Below, in pieces: positions 7,678-16,695 of a stretch of DNA of 64,000 nucleotides. Position 1 is the first letter of the stretch, and each line of letters starts with the position of its first letter. Where the stretch lies: assembly GCF_014650715.1 (NCBI RefSeq), contig NZ_BMVM01000001.1:558001-622000 (forward strand), written 5' to 3'. The notes beneath the pieces are model-generated. The model saw only the letters and a list, made by a program, of their open reading frames with translations, searched no databases and was not told the DNA's origin. Source of the stretch: Streptomyces bluensis. Lineage in GTDB: Bacteria; Actinomycetota; Actinomycetes; Streptomycetales; Streptomycetaceae. The translations under genes were made by a program, and so were the position numbers.

Positions 7678-8967
7678 ATGCCGATGCAACCCTGGTTCAC
7701 CGACGCCAAGCTGGGCATTTTCATCCACTGGGGCATCTACGCCGTGGAAGGGGTGCCGGAGTCCTGGTCCTTCTACTGGGGCGAGGTCCCCCATGAGCGG
7801 TACATGCGACAGCTCGACGGATTCACGGCGTCCCGGTACGACCCGCGCGCCTGGGCGGAGCTGTTCGCCCGCGCCGGCGCCCGGTACGCGGTGCTCACGG
7901 CCCGGCACCACGACGGCGTCGCTCTGTGGGACACCGCGCACGGCGACCTGAACGTCGTCCGGCGTACCCCGGCCGGCCGCGACCTGATCGCGGGATACGT
8001 GGAGGCGCTGCGCGAGCAGGACCTCAAGGTGGGCCTGTACTACTCGCACTCCGACTGGAACCACCCGGACTACGCGAGCGTCCGGCACCCCGGGATCGAC
8101 GAGTGGCCGGACACCTATCCGGGCGGCAACGACGCCAATCCCTACTCCCACGCCGAGGCCGGCAAGGAGGACCCCGCCGCCTGGGCGCGGTTCCTGGCGT
8201 ACCGCGACGCCCAGGTCGGTGAGCTCGTCCAGCGGTTCCGCCCCGACCTGCTGTGGTTCGACGGCGAGTGGGAGCGCACCGAGGAGCAGTGGCGGATCGG
8301 TGAGCTCGCCGAACTGATCCTCGCGGAGAACCCGAAGACCGTCCTCAACGCCCGCATGCTCAGCCACGGCGACTACTCCACCCCCGAGCAGGGCGTCCCG
8401 CTCCAGGCGCCGGACGGGCCCTGGGAGCTGTGCCTGACGATCAACGACTCGTGGGGCTTCCAGCACCAGGACCACCACCACAAGTCGGTGCGCCAGCTGG
8501 TGCGTTACTTCGCCGAGACGATCGGCATGGGCGGCAATCTGCTGCTCGACGTCGGGCCCCGGGAGGACGGGACGATCCCCGCCGAGCAGGTCGAGCGGCT
8601 GGAGGCGCTCGGCGCGTGGATCGGGCGGCACTCCGAGGCCGTGTACGGGACGGTCGCCGGGCTGCCCGCCGGGCACCACTACGGGCCGAGCACGCTGTCC
8701 GCGGACCGGCGCACCCTGTACCTGGTCTGCTTCGACGTGCCGCGTGAGGCGGTGTCGGTGCGCGGGCTGCGCAACCGCGTGCGGCGGGTCACGGTCCTGG
8801 GCACCGGTACCGAGCTGGGGCACCACGTCACCGGTGGGCTGGACGCCGTGCCGGGCGTGACGTGGATCGACGCGCCAGCCGAGGCCGACCTCGACGCGTA
8901 CGCGACGGTACTGGCCGTCGAGCTGGACGGGGAGCTGGACGTCTACCGGGGTACGGGCCGGGACTGA
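7678..8967 (+). CDS. GH29 alpha-L-fucosidase
   Basis: Retaining alpha-L-fucosidase family enzyme, 429 aa, no signal peptide, so probably intracellular. The N-terminus is the family hallmark WFTDAKLGIFIHWGIYAVEG. YAVLTARHHDGVALWDT forms the substrate-binding loop, and the catalytic nucleophile is D195 in DLLWFDGEWE. The catalytic TIM barrel ends near residue 340 (GNLLLDVGPREDGTIP), with a beta-sandwich after it. The start at 7678 fits a leaderless promoter. It stands alone between convergent and opposite genes, with no transporter beside it. Confidence 0.9.
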   Translation: MPMQPWFTDAKLGIFIHWGIYAVEGVPESWSFYWGEVPHERYMRQLDGFTASRYDPRAWAELFARAGARYAVLTARHHDGVALWDTAHGDLNVVRRTPAGRDLIAGYVEALREQDLKVGLYYSHSDWNHPDYASVRHPGIDEWPDTYPGGNDANPYSHAEAGKEDPAAWARFLAYRDAQVGELVQRFRPDLLWFDGEWERTEEQWRIGELAELILAENPKTVLNARMLSHGDYSTPEQGVPLQAPDGPWELCLTINDSWGFQHQDHHHKSVRQLVRYFAETIGMGGNLLLDVGPREDGTIPAEQVERLEALGAWIGRHSEAVYGTVAGLPAGHHYGPSTLSADRRTLYLVCFDVPREAVSVRGLRNRVRRVTVLGTGTELGHHVTGGLDAVPGVTWIDAPAEADLDAYATVLAVELDGELDVYRGTGRD

Positions 8968-8984
8968 GGGAGCACCGGGAGACG

Positions 8985-9401
8985 TCAGGACGCGGCCGCC
9001 GCGGCGGGGACCCCCAGGTCGCCCTCGACGTACTGGGCGCGGCCGAAGCCGAAGGACCAGTCGGCCGGGGTCTTCTCGACGTATCCGATGAAGACGTCCT
9101 CGCCGGCCACACCGATCCGCGCCAGCGAGGCGGCGATGGCCGCGTAGAGCCGCTGCTTGACCGCGGTCGAGCGGCCGCTCTGCGTGAAGATCTGGATCAG
9201 CACGCGGTCGTCGCCGCGTTCGAACCCCAGCCCGGCGTCGAGCGCGACGATCCGGCTCGCCTCGTGCTCGGTGACGATCTGGAAGCGGTCGCGTTCGGGG
9301 ATGGCCAGCACGTCCACGACGGCCGAGTGGACGGCGTCGGCGACGGCCCGGACCCGGTCCTCGCTGCGGCCCTTGACGAGATCGATGCGGACCAGGGGCA
9401 T
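8985..9401 (-). CDS. tautomerase-superfamily protein
   Basis: 138 aa from ATG 9401, which has AGGAG upstream. The mature protein would begin with Pro (MPLVRIDL), the N-terminal proline general base of 4-oxalocrotonate tautomerases. A second tautomerase-like half follows (DDRVLIQIFTQSGRSTAVKQRLYAAIAASL), consistent with the fused, double-length members. The VEKTPADWSFGFGRAQY tail is common in Streptomyces homologues. It is divergent from a LysR gene, the usual arrangement of a regulator and its target. The physiological substrate is unknown. Confidence 0.85.
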   Translation of the reverse strand: MPLVRIDLVKGRSEDRVRAVADAVHSAVVDVLAIPERDRFQIVTEHEASRIVALDAGLGFERGDDRVLIQIFTQSGRSTAVKQRLYAAIAASLARIGVAGEDVFIGYVEKTPADWSFGFGRAQYVEGDLGVPAAAAAS

Positions 9402-9535
9402 GGAAGGACTCCTCGCTCGTGTCGGGGAGCTCTCGACGGGGAGCTCCGAGGTGCTTCCAGCGTGCTGTCCGCCCGCGTGATGCGTCAAAGACCTGGGTCT
9501 TCCTCCAGCGATAAGTTTTCCGAATACCTTGCGCA

Positions 9536-9541
9536 TACAGT
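9536..9541 (+). promoter_or_regulatory. -10 TACAGT of LysR gene, leaderless
   Basis: TACAGT ends 6 nt before ATG 9548. The AT-rich GATAAGTTTTCCGAATAC just upstream is the likely LysR box shared with the divergent tautomerase gene. Confidence 0.45.
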
Positions 9542-9547
9542 GAGGTC

Positions 9548-10453
9548 ATGGAGGTTCGCACGCTGCGGTACTTCCTCGCTGTCGCCGAGGAGGAGTCGTT
9601 CACGCGGGCCGCGGCCCGCTGTCATGTCGCCCAGCCCGCCATCAGCCAGCAGATCCGCGCTCTGGAGCGCGAGTTGGGCGAGGCGCTGTTCGAGCGGGAC
9701 TCGCGCACCGTCCGGCTGACCGACGCGGGCCGGGCCCTGCTGCCGCACGCGCGGTCCGTGTCGGCGTCCGTCGCCGCCGCGAAGGCCGAGTTCGCCGCCC
9801 GTTCCGGCCTGCTCACCGGCACCCTTGAGCTGGGTGCCGCCGACGGAGTGGAGAGCAGTAGTCTCCCGGCGCTGCTCGGCACGTTCCACCGGTTGTACCC
9901 GGGTGTCGGTGTGCAACTGGTGGAGGGATCGAGCGCCGGTCTGATCCCCCAGGTGCGGCAGGGCTCGCTGGACGCGGTGTTCGTGGCCGTTCCGCCGGAG
10001 GGGCTCGATCCGGGGTTCGGGCACCGGGTCCTCGTCCGCGACGAGATCGTGGCGCTGGTCGCCGCCGGGCGGCCCCAGGCGGAGCACGCCTCGCTGTCGC
10101 TGGAGGAGTTCGCCACCACCCCGTTGATCACCTACGGTCCGGACAGCGGGCTGTACACGCGGCTGCGCACGGCCTTCGAGGAGGCCCGGGTGCCCTTCCG
10201 GCCCGCGTACGCGACCAACCACGTGGCGCTGCAACTGGAGCTCGTCGCCGCAGGGGTCGGGATCGCTCTCGCCGCGGGCGCGGTCCGGGGCATCACCCGG
10301 GACCCGAGGGTCACCGTCGTGCCGGTGACGCCGCGGATCCCCTACGCCAAGGCGCTGATCTGGCGCGCGGGCCCGCACGCGTCGGCTCCGCTGCGGGCGC
10401 TGCTGGACCTGCCGCACCCGGCCGGCGAGTCTCCGGGCGGCGACCCGCGCTAG
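9548..10453 (+). CDS. LysR-family transcriptional regulator
   Basis: 301 aa. The N-terminal winged HTH reads RTLRYFLAVAEEESFTRAAA and HVAQPAISQQIRALERELG (residues about 4-45), followed by the LysR effector domain with the ARP-like LDAVFVAVP and ITYGPDSGLY segments. It is divergent from the tautomerase gene, with 146 bp between, and probably controls it. It is followed directly by a MITE-like repeat whose outer arm touches its stop codon. The effector is unknown. Confidence 0.9.
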   Translation: MEVRTLRYFLAVAEEESFTRAAARCHVAQPAISQQIRALERELGEALFERDSRTVRLTDAGRALLPHARSVSASVAAAKAEFAARSGLLTGTLELGAADGVESSSLPALLGTFHRLYPGVGVQLVEGSSAGLIPQVRQGSLDAVFVAVPPEGLDPGFGHRVLVRDEIVALVAAGRPQAEHASLSLEEFATTPLITYGPDSGLYTRLRTAFEEARVPFRPAYATNHVALQLELVAAGVGIALAAGAVRGITRDPRVTVVPVTPRIPYAKALIWRAGPHASAPLRALLDLPHPAGESPGGDPR

Positions 10454-10692
10454 GTCCTGTCGTCAAACTCCCGTCGTCCGCCCGAAGGGCGGGCCGAGCG
10501 GCGTCTGGTGCGTGCTCTCGGCGTGCCGGGCGGAAGCCCTCGTACTGGATGTACTAGGGCTTTCGCCCGGTGCGGCGAGTGGGGGTACCTCCCACGCCCT
10601 CAAGGCAGTGGGGGAGCGTGCATGGCGTCGCGCGGCTGGGGGCACCTCCCACGCCCTTGAGGCAGTGGGGGAGGGAGTTTGACGACAGGGCC
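10453..10692. repeat. MITE-like inverted-repeat element
   Basis: About 240 bp with no coding frame. The ends are perfect 17-bp inverted repeats, CCTGTCGTCAAACTCCC (10456-10472) and its complement (10673-10689), extendable by a few matching bases. Inside are a large imperfect hairpin (10526-10570; 20-bp arms, 18 of 20 matched, 5-nt loop) and two direct 36-bp copies (10581-10616 and 10638-10673, 33 of 36 identical). Recurrent short elements of this kind occur in Streptomyces intergenic regions, as far as I recall. Here it separates the LysR and pyruvate carboxylase gene ends and could also act as a terminator. Confidence 0.75.
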
Positions 10693-10710
10693 CAGTGACG
10701 GCTCACCCGC

Positions 10711-13700
10711 TCACGCGATCTCGACGAGGAGGTCGCCGCCCTCCACCTGCTGGATCCTGTTGATGGCGAGCCGCGACACCGTCCCGGCCTTCGGGGCGGT
10801 GATCGCGGCTTCCATCTTCATCGCCTCGATGGTGGCCACCGTGGCGCCCGCCGCGATCTCGTCGCCCTCGGCGACCGCGAGCGTCACCACTCCGGCGAAC
10901 GGCGCCGCGACATGGCCGGGGTTGGCCCGGTCGGCCTTCTCCGTCACCGGGACGTCGGCAGCCGCGGCGGTGTCGCGCACCTGGATCGGCCGCAGTTGAC
11001 CGTTCAGGGTGGACATCACGGTGCGCATACCGCGTTCGTCGGCCTCGCCGATGGCCTCAAGACCCATGAGAAGACGGACGCCGGGCTCCAGGTCGACGGC
11101 GTACTCCTTGCCGGGTCGCAGCCCGTAGAAGAAGTCCTTGCTGTCGAGGACGCTGGTGTCGCCGTACGTCTGGCGGTGTGTCTCGTAGTCGCGCGTCGGC
11201 CCCGGGAAGAGCAGTCGGTTGAGTGTGGCGCGCCGGTCCTTCTCCAGCCCGTCCCGGTCCTCCTCGGTCAGTTCCTGTGGGGGCTTGGGCTCGGCGCGGC
11301 CCTCAAGTGCCTTGCTGCGGAAGGGCTCCGGCCAGCCGCCGGGCGGGTTGCCCAGCTCGCCGCGCAGGAAGCCGATGACGGAGTCCGGGATGTCGTAGGA
11401 GTTCGGCGCCGCCTCGAAGTCCTCCGGCTTCACCCCCGCGCCCACCAGGTGCAGGGCGAGGTCGCCGACCACCTTCGACGACGGGGTGACCTTGACCAGG
11501 CGGCCGAGCATCCGGTCGGCGGCGGCGTACATGGCCTCGATGTCCTCGAAGCGGTCGCCGAGGCCGAGTGCGACGGCCTGGGTACGCAGGTTGGAGAGTT
11601 GCCCGCCGGGGATCTCGTGGTGGTAGACGCGCCCGGTCGGCGAGGCGAGGCCCGCCTCGAAGGGGGCGTAGATCTTGCGGACGCTCTCCCAGTACGGCTC
11701 CAGGTCCCCGACGGCCTGGAGGTCCAGGCCGGTGGGGCGCTCGGAGTGGTCGGTCGCGGCCACGATCGCCGACAGCGACGGCTGCGAGGTGGTGCCCGCC
11801 ATGGACGCCACCGCCCCGTCCACCGCGTCCGCGCCGGCCCCGGTCGCCGCCAGGTAGGTGGCGAGCTGGCCGCCCGCGGTGTCGTGGGTGTGGATGTGGA
11901 CGGGGAGGTCGAACTCGCGGCGCAGCGCGGAGACGAGCTTCGCGGCGGCCGGGGCGCGGAGCAGGCCCGCCATGTCCTTGACGGCCAGGACATGGGCGCC
12001 CGCGGCCACGATCTGCTCGGCGAGGCGGAGGTAGTAGTCGAGGGTGTACAGGCGCTCCGACGGATCGGACAGGTCGGAGGTGTAGCACAGGGCGACCTCG
12101 GCGACGGCCGTGCCGGTCTCGCGCACGGCGTCGATGGCGGGCCTCATCTGGCCGATGTCGTTGAGCGCGTCGAAGATGCGGAAGATGTCGATGCCGGTGG
12201 CCGCGGCCTCGTGGACGAAGGCGTCGGTCACCTCGGTCGGGTACGGCGTGTAGCCCACGGTGTTGCGGCCGCGCAGCAGCATCTGGAGGCAGATGTTCGG
12301 TACGGCCTCGCGCAGCCGGGCCAGGCGCTCCCACGGGTCCTCGGCGAGAAAACGCAGGGCGACGTCGTAGGTGGCGCCGCCCCAGCACTCCAGGGACAGC
12401 AGCTGCGGCAGGGTGCGCGCCACCACGGGGGCGACGGCGAGCATGTCCTTCGTACGGACCCGGGTGGCGAGCAGCGACTGGTGGGCGTCGCGGAACGTGG
12501 TGTCGGTGACGCCGATCGTCGGTGACGCGCGCAGCCAGCGGGCGAAGCCCTCGGGGCCGAGGTGGGTGAGCTGCTGCTTGGAGCCGGCGGGCGGCTCGGT
12601 GCCGTCGGGGCGCGGAAGTTTGGTGGTGGGGTCGATCAGGTCGGGGCGCTCGCCGTGCGGCTTGTTCACCGTGACGTCGGCCAGATAGGTGAGCAGCTTG
12701 GTGCCGCGGTCGGCGGAGTGGCGTGCCGTCAGCAGGTGCGGCCGCCGCTCGATGAACGACGTGGTGACCCGCCCGGCCTGGAAGTCGGGGTCGTCCAGCA
12801 CCGCTTGCAGGAACGGGATGTTGGTGGCCACGCCACGGATACGGAACTCGGCCACGGCGCGCCGGGCCCGCTTGACCGCGGTGGTGAAGTCCCGTCCGCG
12901 GCAGGTGAGTTTGACCAGCATGGAGTCGAAGTGCGCGCTGATCTCCGTACCGGCGTGGGTGGTGCCGCCGTCGAGGCGGATGCCCGAGCCGCCCGGCGAG
13001 CGGTAGGCGCTGATCCTGCCGGTGTCGGGGCGGAAGCCGTTGGCCGGGTCCTCGGTGGTGATGCGGCACTGGAGGGCGGCGCCGCGGAGGTGGACCGTCT
13101 CCTGCGTCAGCCCGAGGTCGGCCAGCGTCTCGCCGGCGGCGATCCGCAGCTGCGACTGCACGAGGTCCACGTCGGTGACCTCCTCGGTCACCGTGTGCTC
13201 GACCTGGATGCGCGGGTTCATCTCGATGAAGACGTGGTTGCCGTCGCGGTCGAGCAGGAACTCCACCGTGCCCGCGTTGCGGTAGCCGATCCGCTCGGCG
13301 AACCGTACGGCGTCGGCGCAGATCCGCGTCCGGAGTTCCGGGTCGAGGTTCGGGGCGGGGGCGAGTTCGATCACCTTCTGGTGGCGGCGCTGCACCGAGC
13401 AGTCGCGCTCGAAGAGGTGGATGACGTTGCCCTGCCCGTCGGCGAGGATCTGTACCTCGATGTGGCGGGGCTCGACGACGGCCTTCTCCAGGAACACGGT
13501 GGGGTCGCCGAACGCGGACGCCGCCTCGCGGGCCGCCGCCTCGATGGACTCGCGCAGCCGGTCGGGGTCCTCGACCCGCCGCATGCCGCGCCCGCCACCG
13601 CCGGCGACGGCCTTGACGAACACCGGGAAGCCGATGTCTCCGGCGGCGCGGACCAGCTCGTCCACGTCGGTGGAGGGGGCGGAGGAGCCGAGCACCGGTA

Positions 13701-14085
13701 CCCCGGCCTCCCGGGCGGCGGCCACCGCGCGCGCCTTGTTGCCGGTGAGTTCCAGGATCTGTGCGCTCGGGCCGACGAACGTGATGCCCGCCTCCTCGCA
13801 GGCGCGGGCCAGTTCCGGGTTCTCGGACAGGAATCCGTACCCCGGGTAGACGGCGTCGGCCCCGGCCAGGCGGGCCGCGCGGACGATCTCCTCGACCGAG
13901 AGGTACGCCCGCACCGGATGGCCCGGCTCGCCGATCTCGTACGCCTCGTCGGCCTTCAGCCGGTGCAGCGAGTTCCGGTCCTCGTAAGGGAAGACGGCGA
14001 CCGTCCTCGCGCCCAGCTCGAAGCCGGCACGGAACGCGCGAATCGCGATCTCTCCACGGTTGGCGACCAGCACCTTGCGGAACAT
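10711..14085 (-). CDS. pyc: pyruvate carboxylase
   Basis: Anaplerotic ATP- and biotin-dependent carboxylation of pyruvate to oxaloacetate. It is 1124 aa, the normal single-chain length. The biotin carboxylase domain starts MFRKVLVANRGEIAIRAFRAG, has the ATP-grasp loop AGGGGRGMR and ends before residue 460. The carboxyltransferase barrel begins near TFRDAHQSLLATRVRTKDM (about 530-800). The biotinyl domain is C-terminal with the attachment site EAMKMEA at Lys1090. It stands as a single gene. In sugar-degrading conditions it would replenish the TCA cycle, but no shared control with the neighbours is visible. Confidence 0.97.
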   Translation of the reverse strand: MFRKVLVANRGEIAIRAFRAGFELGARTVAVFPYEDRNSLHRLKADEAYEIGEPGHPVRAYLSVEEIVRAARLAGADAVYPGYGFLSENPELARACEEAGITFVGPSAQILELTGNKARAVAAAREAGVPVLGSSAPSTDVDELVRAAGDIGFPVFVKAVAGGGGRGMRRVEDPDRLRESIEAAAREAASAFGDPTVFLEKAVVEPRHIEVQILADGQGNVIHLFERDCSVQRRHQKVIELAPAPNLDPELRTRICADAVRFAERIGYRNAGTVEFLLDRDGNHVFIEMNPRIQVEHTVTEEVTDVDLVQSQLRIAAGETLADLGLTQETVHLRGAALQCRITTEDPANGFRPDTGRISAYRSPGGSGIRLDGGTTHAGTEISAHFDSMLVKLTCRGRDFTTAVKRARRAVAEFRIRGVATNIPFLQAVLDDPDFQAGRVTTSFIERRPHLLTARHSADRGTKLLTYLADVTVNKPHGERPDLIDPTTKLPRPDGTEPPAGSKQQLTHLGPEGFARWLRASPTIGVTDTTFRDAHQSLLATRVRTKDMLAVAPVVARTLPQLLSLECWGGATYDVALRFLAEDPWERLARLREAVPNICLQMLLRGRNTVGYTPYPTEVTDAFVHEAAATGIDIFRIFDALNDIGQMRPAIDAVRETGTAVAEVALCYTSDLSDPSERLYTLDYYLRLAEQIVAAGAHVLAVKDMAGLLRAPAAAKLVSALRREFDLPVHIHTHDTAGGQLATYLAATGAGADAVDGAVASMAGTTSQPSLSAIVAATDHSERPTGLDLQAVGDLEPYWESVRKIYAPFEAGLASPTGRVYHHEIPGGQLSNLRTQAVALGLGDRFEDIEAMYAAADRMLGRLVKVTPSSKVVGDLALHLVGAGVKPEDFEAAPNSYDIPDSVIGFLRGELGNPPGGWPEPFRSKALEGRAEPKPPQELTEEDRDGLEKDRRATLNRLLFPGPTRDYETHRQTYGDTSVLDSKDFFYGLRPGKEYAVDLEPGVRLLMGLEAIGEADERGMRTVMSTLNGQLRPIQVRDTAAAADVPVTEKADRANPGHVAAPFAGVVTLAVAEGDEIAAGATVATIEAMKMEAAITAPKAGTVSRLAINRIQQVEGGDLLVEIA

Positions 14086-14322
14086 GCCTGATCCCTTCAG
14101 CCTGCCGGTGACGAAACCATCGTGTCGGCGACGCCCCCTGCCGCGCCAGGCGAAGCCCGGCTCCTCACCAGCGGTGCGACGCCCGGCCTCTCGTCCGGCG
14201 GCAAGAGTAGGGGCCCAGCAGTGGGTTTCTGAAGGGCTGGGGGTCGTCGATCACATCACTTCAGAGGTCCGCCGGCGCCGCGCGCTCGGCGCCATCGGAC
14301 TCGGGGCGCCGAGGCGCCGGGG

Positions 14323-15354
14323 TCAGGGAGACACCCAGGGCGGCATGTTGTACGGCGTGACCACCTGGATCGCCGAGGGCAGGGCGGGCCCCTCGTCGGG
14401 CAGGGCCCTGTGGGCGCGCATGATGGTCTGGCAGGCGCGGCGCATGTCCTGGCGCAGGTCGTGATGGAGGACGGCGGACAGCCGGCGCTCGCGCAGCAGC
14501 CGGGTGTTGTCGTGGTCCAGGTCGTGGGCGACGAACACCGCACACTCACGTCCGAGAGCGTCGAAGGCGTCGAGGGTCGCGGCGTTGCCGCCTCCGGCGG
14601 AGTAGACGGCGACGATGTCCTCGTCCTGCCCCAGCGCCGCCAGGACGAGGTCGCGCTGGGTGGCGTCCAGACCATCGCTGTCGGTGACCTCCACCAGGGA
14701 CCGCTGGGGGTGAGCGAGCCGCATCGCGCTGCGGAAACCCATCTCGCGCTCCTCCTCACCCCGGAAGAAGCCCCTGCTGATGGTGATGAGCACATGGCCG
14801 GGCCGGTCACCGAGCCACTGTCCGACGAGGTAGGCGGCGGTGGCCCCGGCCGCGCGGTTGTCGATGCCGACGTATGCCAGGCGGGCGCTGCCGGGCAGGT
14901 CGGTGACCAGGGTGACGACGGGGATACCGGCCGCGACCAGCCGGCCGACGGCCGCACCGGTCTCCGGCAGGTCCGGGGCCTTGAGGATCACTCCCTGCGA
15001 TCCCCGCTTGGCGATCTTGTCCATGACGGCGATCAGTTCCGATGCGGGGCCGGTCTCCCGGAAGTGGAAGCGCGAGCGCACGACCGCCGGGTGCAGGGCC
15101 GGCAGTTCGGCCTCCAGAGCGTTCCGTACAGCCGTCGAGAACCGCTCCGGGGTCTGCATCACGATGTCGATCATGAAGGTGCGCCCGCCGATGCGTACCT
15201 GGGTCCGCTGACGGTCCAGGTCCTTGATCGCCTGGTGGACCTCCATGACCGTGCTCTCCCGGACGCCTCCCCGGCTGTTGAGGACCCGGTCCACCGTGGC
15301 CTCGCTCAGCCCGGCCTGACGGGCGATCTCCCTGATCGGATACGGATGCCGCAT
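14323..15354 (-). CDS. LacI-family regulator of the 15-22 kb module
   Basis: 343 aa from ATG 15354. The longer upstream frame (to 15525) is unlike a protein and overlaps the divergent promoter. The HTH is PIREIARQAGLSEATVDRVL, with a hinge. The effector domain resembles sugar-binding proteins of the ribose type (DIVMQTPERF, VTDLPGSARLAYVGIDNRAAG). It is divergent from the dioxygenase operon. Its promoter region contains tandem boxes repeated before the isomerase gene, so it is the best candidate to govern both operons. Target and inducer are inferred. Confidence 0.88.
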   Translation of the reverse strand: MRHPYPIREIARQAGLSEATVDRVLNSRGGVRESTVMEVHQAIKDLDRQRTQVRIGGRTFMIDIVMQTPERFSTAVRNALEAELPALHPAVVRSRFHFRETGPASELIAVMDKIAKRGSQGVILKAPDLPETGAAVGRLVAAGIPVVTLVTDLPGSARLAYVGIDNRAAGATAAYLVGQWLGDRPGHVLITISRGFFRGEEEREMGFRSAMRLAHPQRSLVEVTDSDGLDATQRDLVLAALGQDEDIVAVYSAGGGNAATLDAFDALGRECAVFVAHDLDHDNTRLLRERRLSAVLHHDLRQDMRRACQTIMRAHRALPDEGPALPSAIQVVTPYNMPPWVSP

Positions 15355-15410
15355 GACTGTTCCCGAGCTTCCCGAGAGTGGATGACGGACGGTTGGCGAC
15401 GGTGTGCCGA

Positions 15411-15435
15411 TGACGGGTTTTTGATGGGTTTCTGC
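15411..15435 (+). promoter_or_regulatory. tandem TGAYGGGTT boxes, site A
   Basis: TGACGGGTT (15411-15419) and TGATGGGTT (15422-15430) lie exactly 11 bp apart and are followed by TCTGC. The same arrangement, word order and spacing recur at 21598-21621. It lies 66-90 bp before the dioxygenase start. The one-helical-turn spacing suggests a protein binding one face of the DNA. Confidence 0.6.
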
Positions 15436-15500
15436 GGATTGAATGACGGTCGCCGGTTCATCAGACTGGCAGAAAAGCAGGCATGGCGAAAGGACCGGGG

Positions 15501-16679
15501 ATGTCCCCCACAGACGCGGGATCACGGACTTGGCTCAGCGAGGACGACTGCGATCTCGACACGTTCCGCTCGCTGGTCGAGCAGGACACCGACCCACAGG
15601 CGTATCCCTCGGCGGAGCGGACCGAGCAGAACGTGCCGGTGTACGACAGCGAGCGGCTCCGCGCCCTCACGGTCACGCCGGAGGGCCGCCGTGCGGTGCG
15701 GAGTGAGCTGGTGCGGGCCCTGCTGGACGGGCCCGGTGTCGTGGTCCTCAAGGCCGCCTACACGGACCCGGCCGTCGTGGACCGTGCGTCCGAGGCCTTC
15801 GACGCGCTGATCGAGGAGGAGCGCGCGACGGGCACGGCGCGCGGCGACCACTTCGCCGAGCCGGGCGCCAACGACCGGGTCTGGAACGCCCTGGACAAGG
15901 TGGCGGTACGCGCCCCGGAGGTTTTCGCCGACTACTACGCGGGCGACATGCTGGAGCTGGTCGCTCAGGCCTGGCTCGGCCCCGCCTACCAGGTGACCTC
16001 GCAGGTCAACGTGGTCAACCCGGGCGGCGCCGCACAGAGCGTCCACCGCGACTACCACCTGGGCTTCCTCACCCAGCAGCAGGCGGCCGCCTATCCCGCG
16101 CACGTCCACCGCCTCTCCCCGGTGCTGACCCTGCAGGGAGCGGTGGCGCACTGCGACATGCCGGTCGAGTCGGGGCCGACGCTGTTCCTGCCGCACTCGC
16201 AGAAGTACGAGCCGGGCTATCTGGCCTTCCGCCTCCCGGAGTTCATCGCGTACTTCGACGAGCACCACGTCCAGTTGCCGCTGGAGAAGGGCGACGCGGT
16301 GTTCTTCAACCCGGCGCTCTTCCACGCCGCCGGGCACAACCGTTCGGCAGGCATCCGGCGCATGGCGAACCTGCTGCAGATCTCGTCCGCGTTCGGACGC
16401 TCCATGGAGTCGGTGGACCGGGAGGCGATGGTGAACGCGGTGTTCCCGGTGCTGCTGCGCCGCAAGGCCGAGGGTGCCCCTGAGGGGTGGCTGCGGCGGG
16501 TGGTGGCCGCCACCGCCGAGGGCTACCCGTTCCCCACCAACCTCGACCTCGACCCGCCGGTCGGCGGGCTCGCTCCGCCGTCCCAGGCGGACATCGTCTG
16601 GCAGGCCGTCACCGAGGAATGGACCCCCGAGCGGCTGAGCCAGGAACTGCAAGCGGCCGCCAAGCGCCGCCGGAGCTGA
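15501..16679 (+). CDS. phytanoyl-CoA dioxygenase (PhyH) family oxygenase
   Basis: Fe(II)/2-oxoglutarate-type oxygenase, 392 aa from ATG 15501, which has AAAGGA at good spacing; ATG 15483 is the in-frame alternative. The iron facial triad is visible as H182-x-D184 in SVHRDYHLGF and a distal His in LFHAAGHN (H275 or H279), followed by basic residues for 2-oxoglutarate. The family hydroxylates varied small molecules, so the substrate is not given by homology. It heads a coupled catabolic operon with SDR and Gfo/Idh enzymes, suggesting oxidative opening of a polyol, sugar or sugar-like compound. Confidence 0.82.
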   Translation: MSPTDAGSRTWLSEDDCDLDTFRSLVEQDTDPQAYPSAERTEQNVPVYDSERLRALTVTPEGRRAVRSELVRALLDGPGVVVLKAAYTDPAVVDRASEAFDALIEEERATGTARGDHFAEPGANDRVWNALDKVAVRAPEVFADYYAGDMLELVAQAWLGPAYQVTSQVNVVNPGGAAQSVHRDYHLGFLTQQQAAAYPAHVHRLSPVLTLQGAVAHCDMPVESGPTLFLPHSQKYEPGYLAFRLPEFIAYFDEHHVQLPLEKGDAVFFNPALFHAAGHNRSAGIRRMANLLQISSAFGRSMESVDREAMVNAVFPVLLRRKAEGAPEGWLRRVVAATAEGYPFPTNLDLDPPVGGLAPPSQADIVWQAVTEEWTPERLSQELQAAAKRRRS

Positions 16680-16695
16680 AGGAGACCACGGACTC

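Noticed and set aside
14226..14235. TGGGTTTCTG word in the pyc upstream region, resembling half of the tandem TGAYGGGTT boxes
   Set aside because: Single copy, no 11-bp partner and oriented away from pyc; probably chance.
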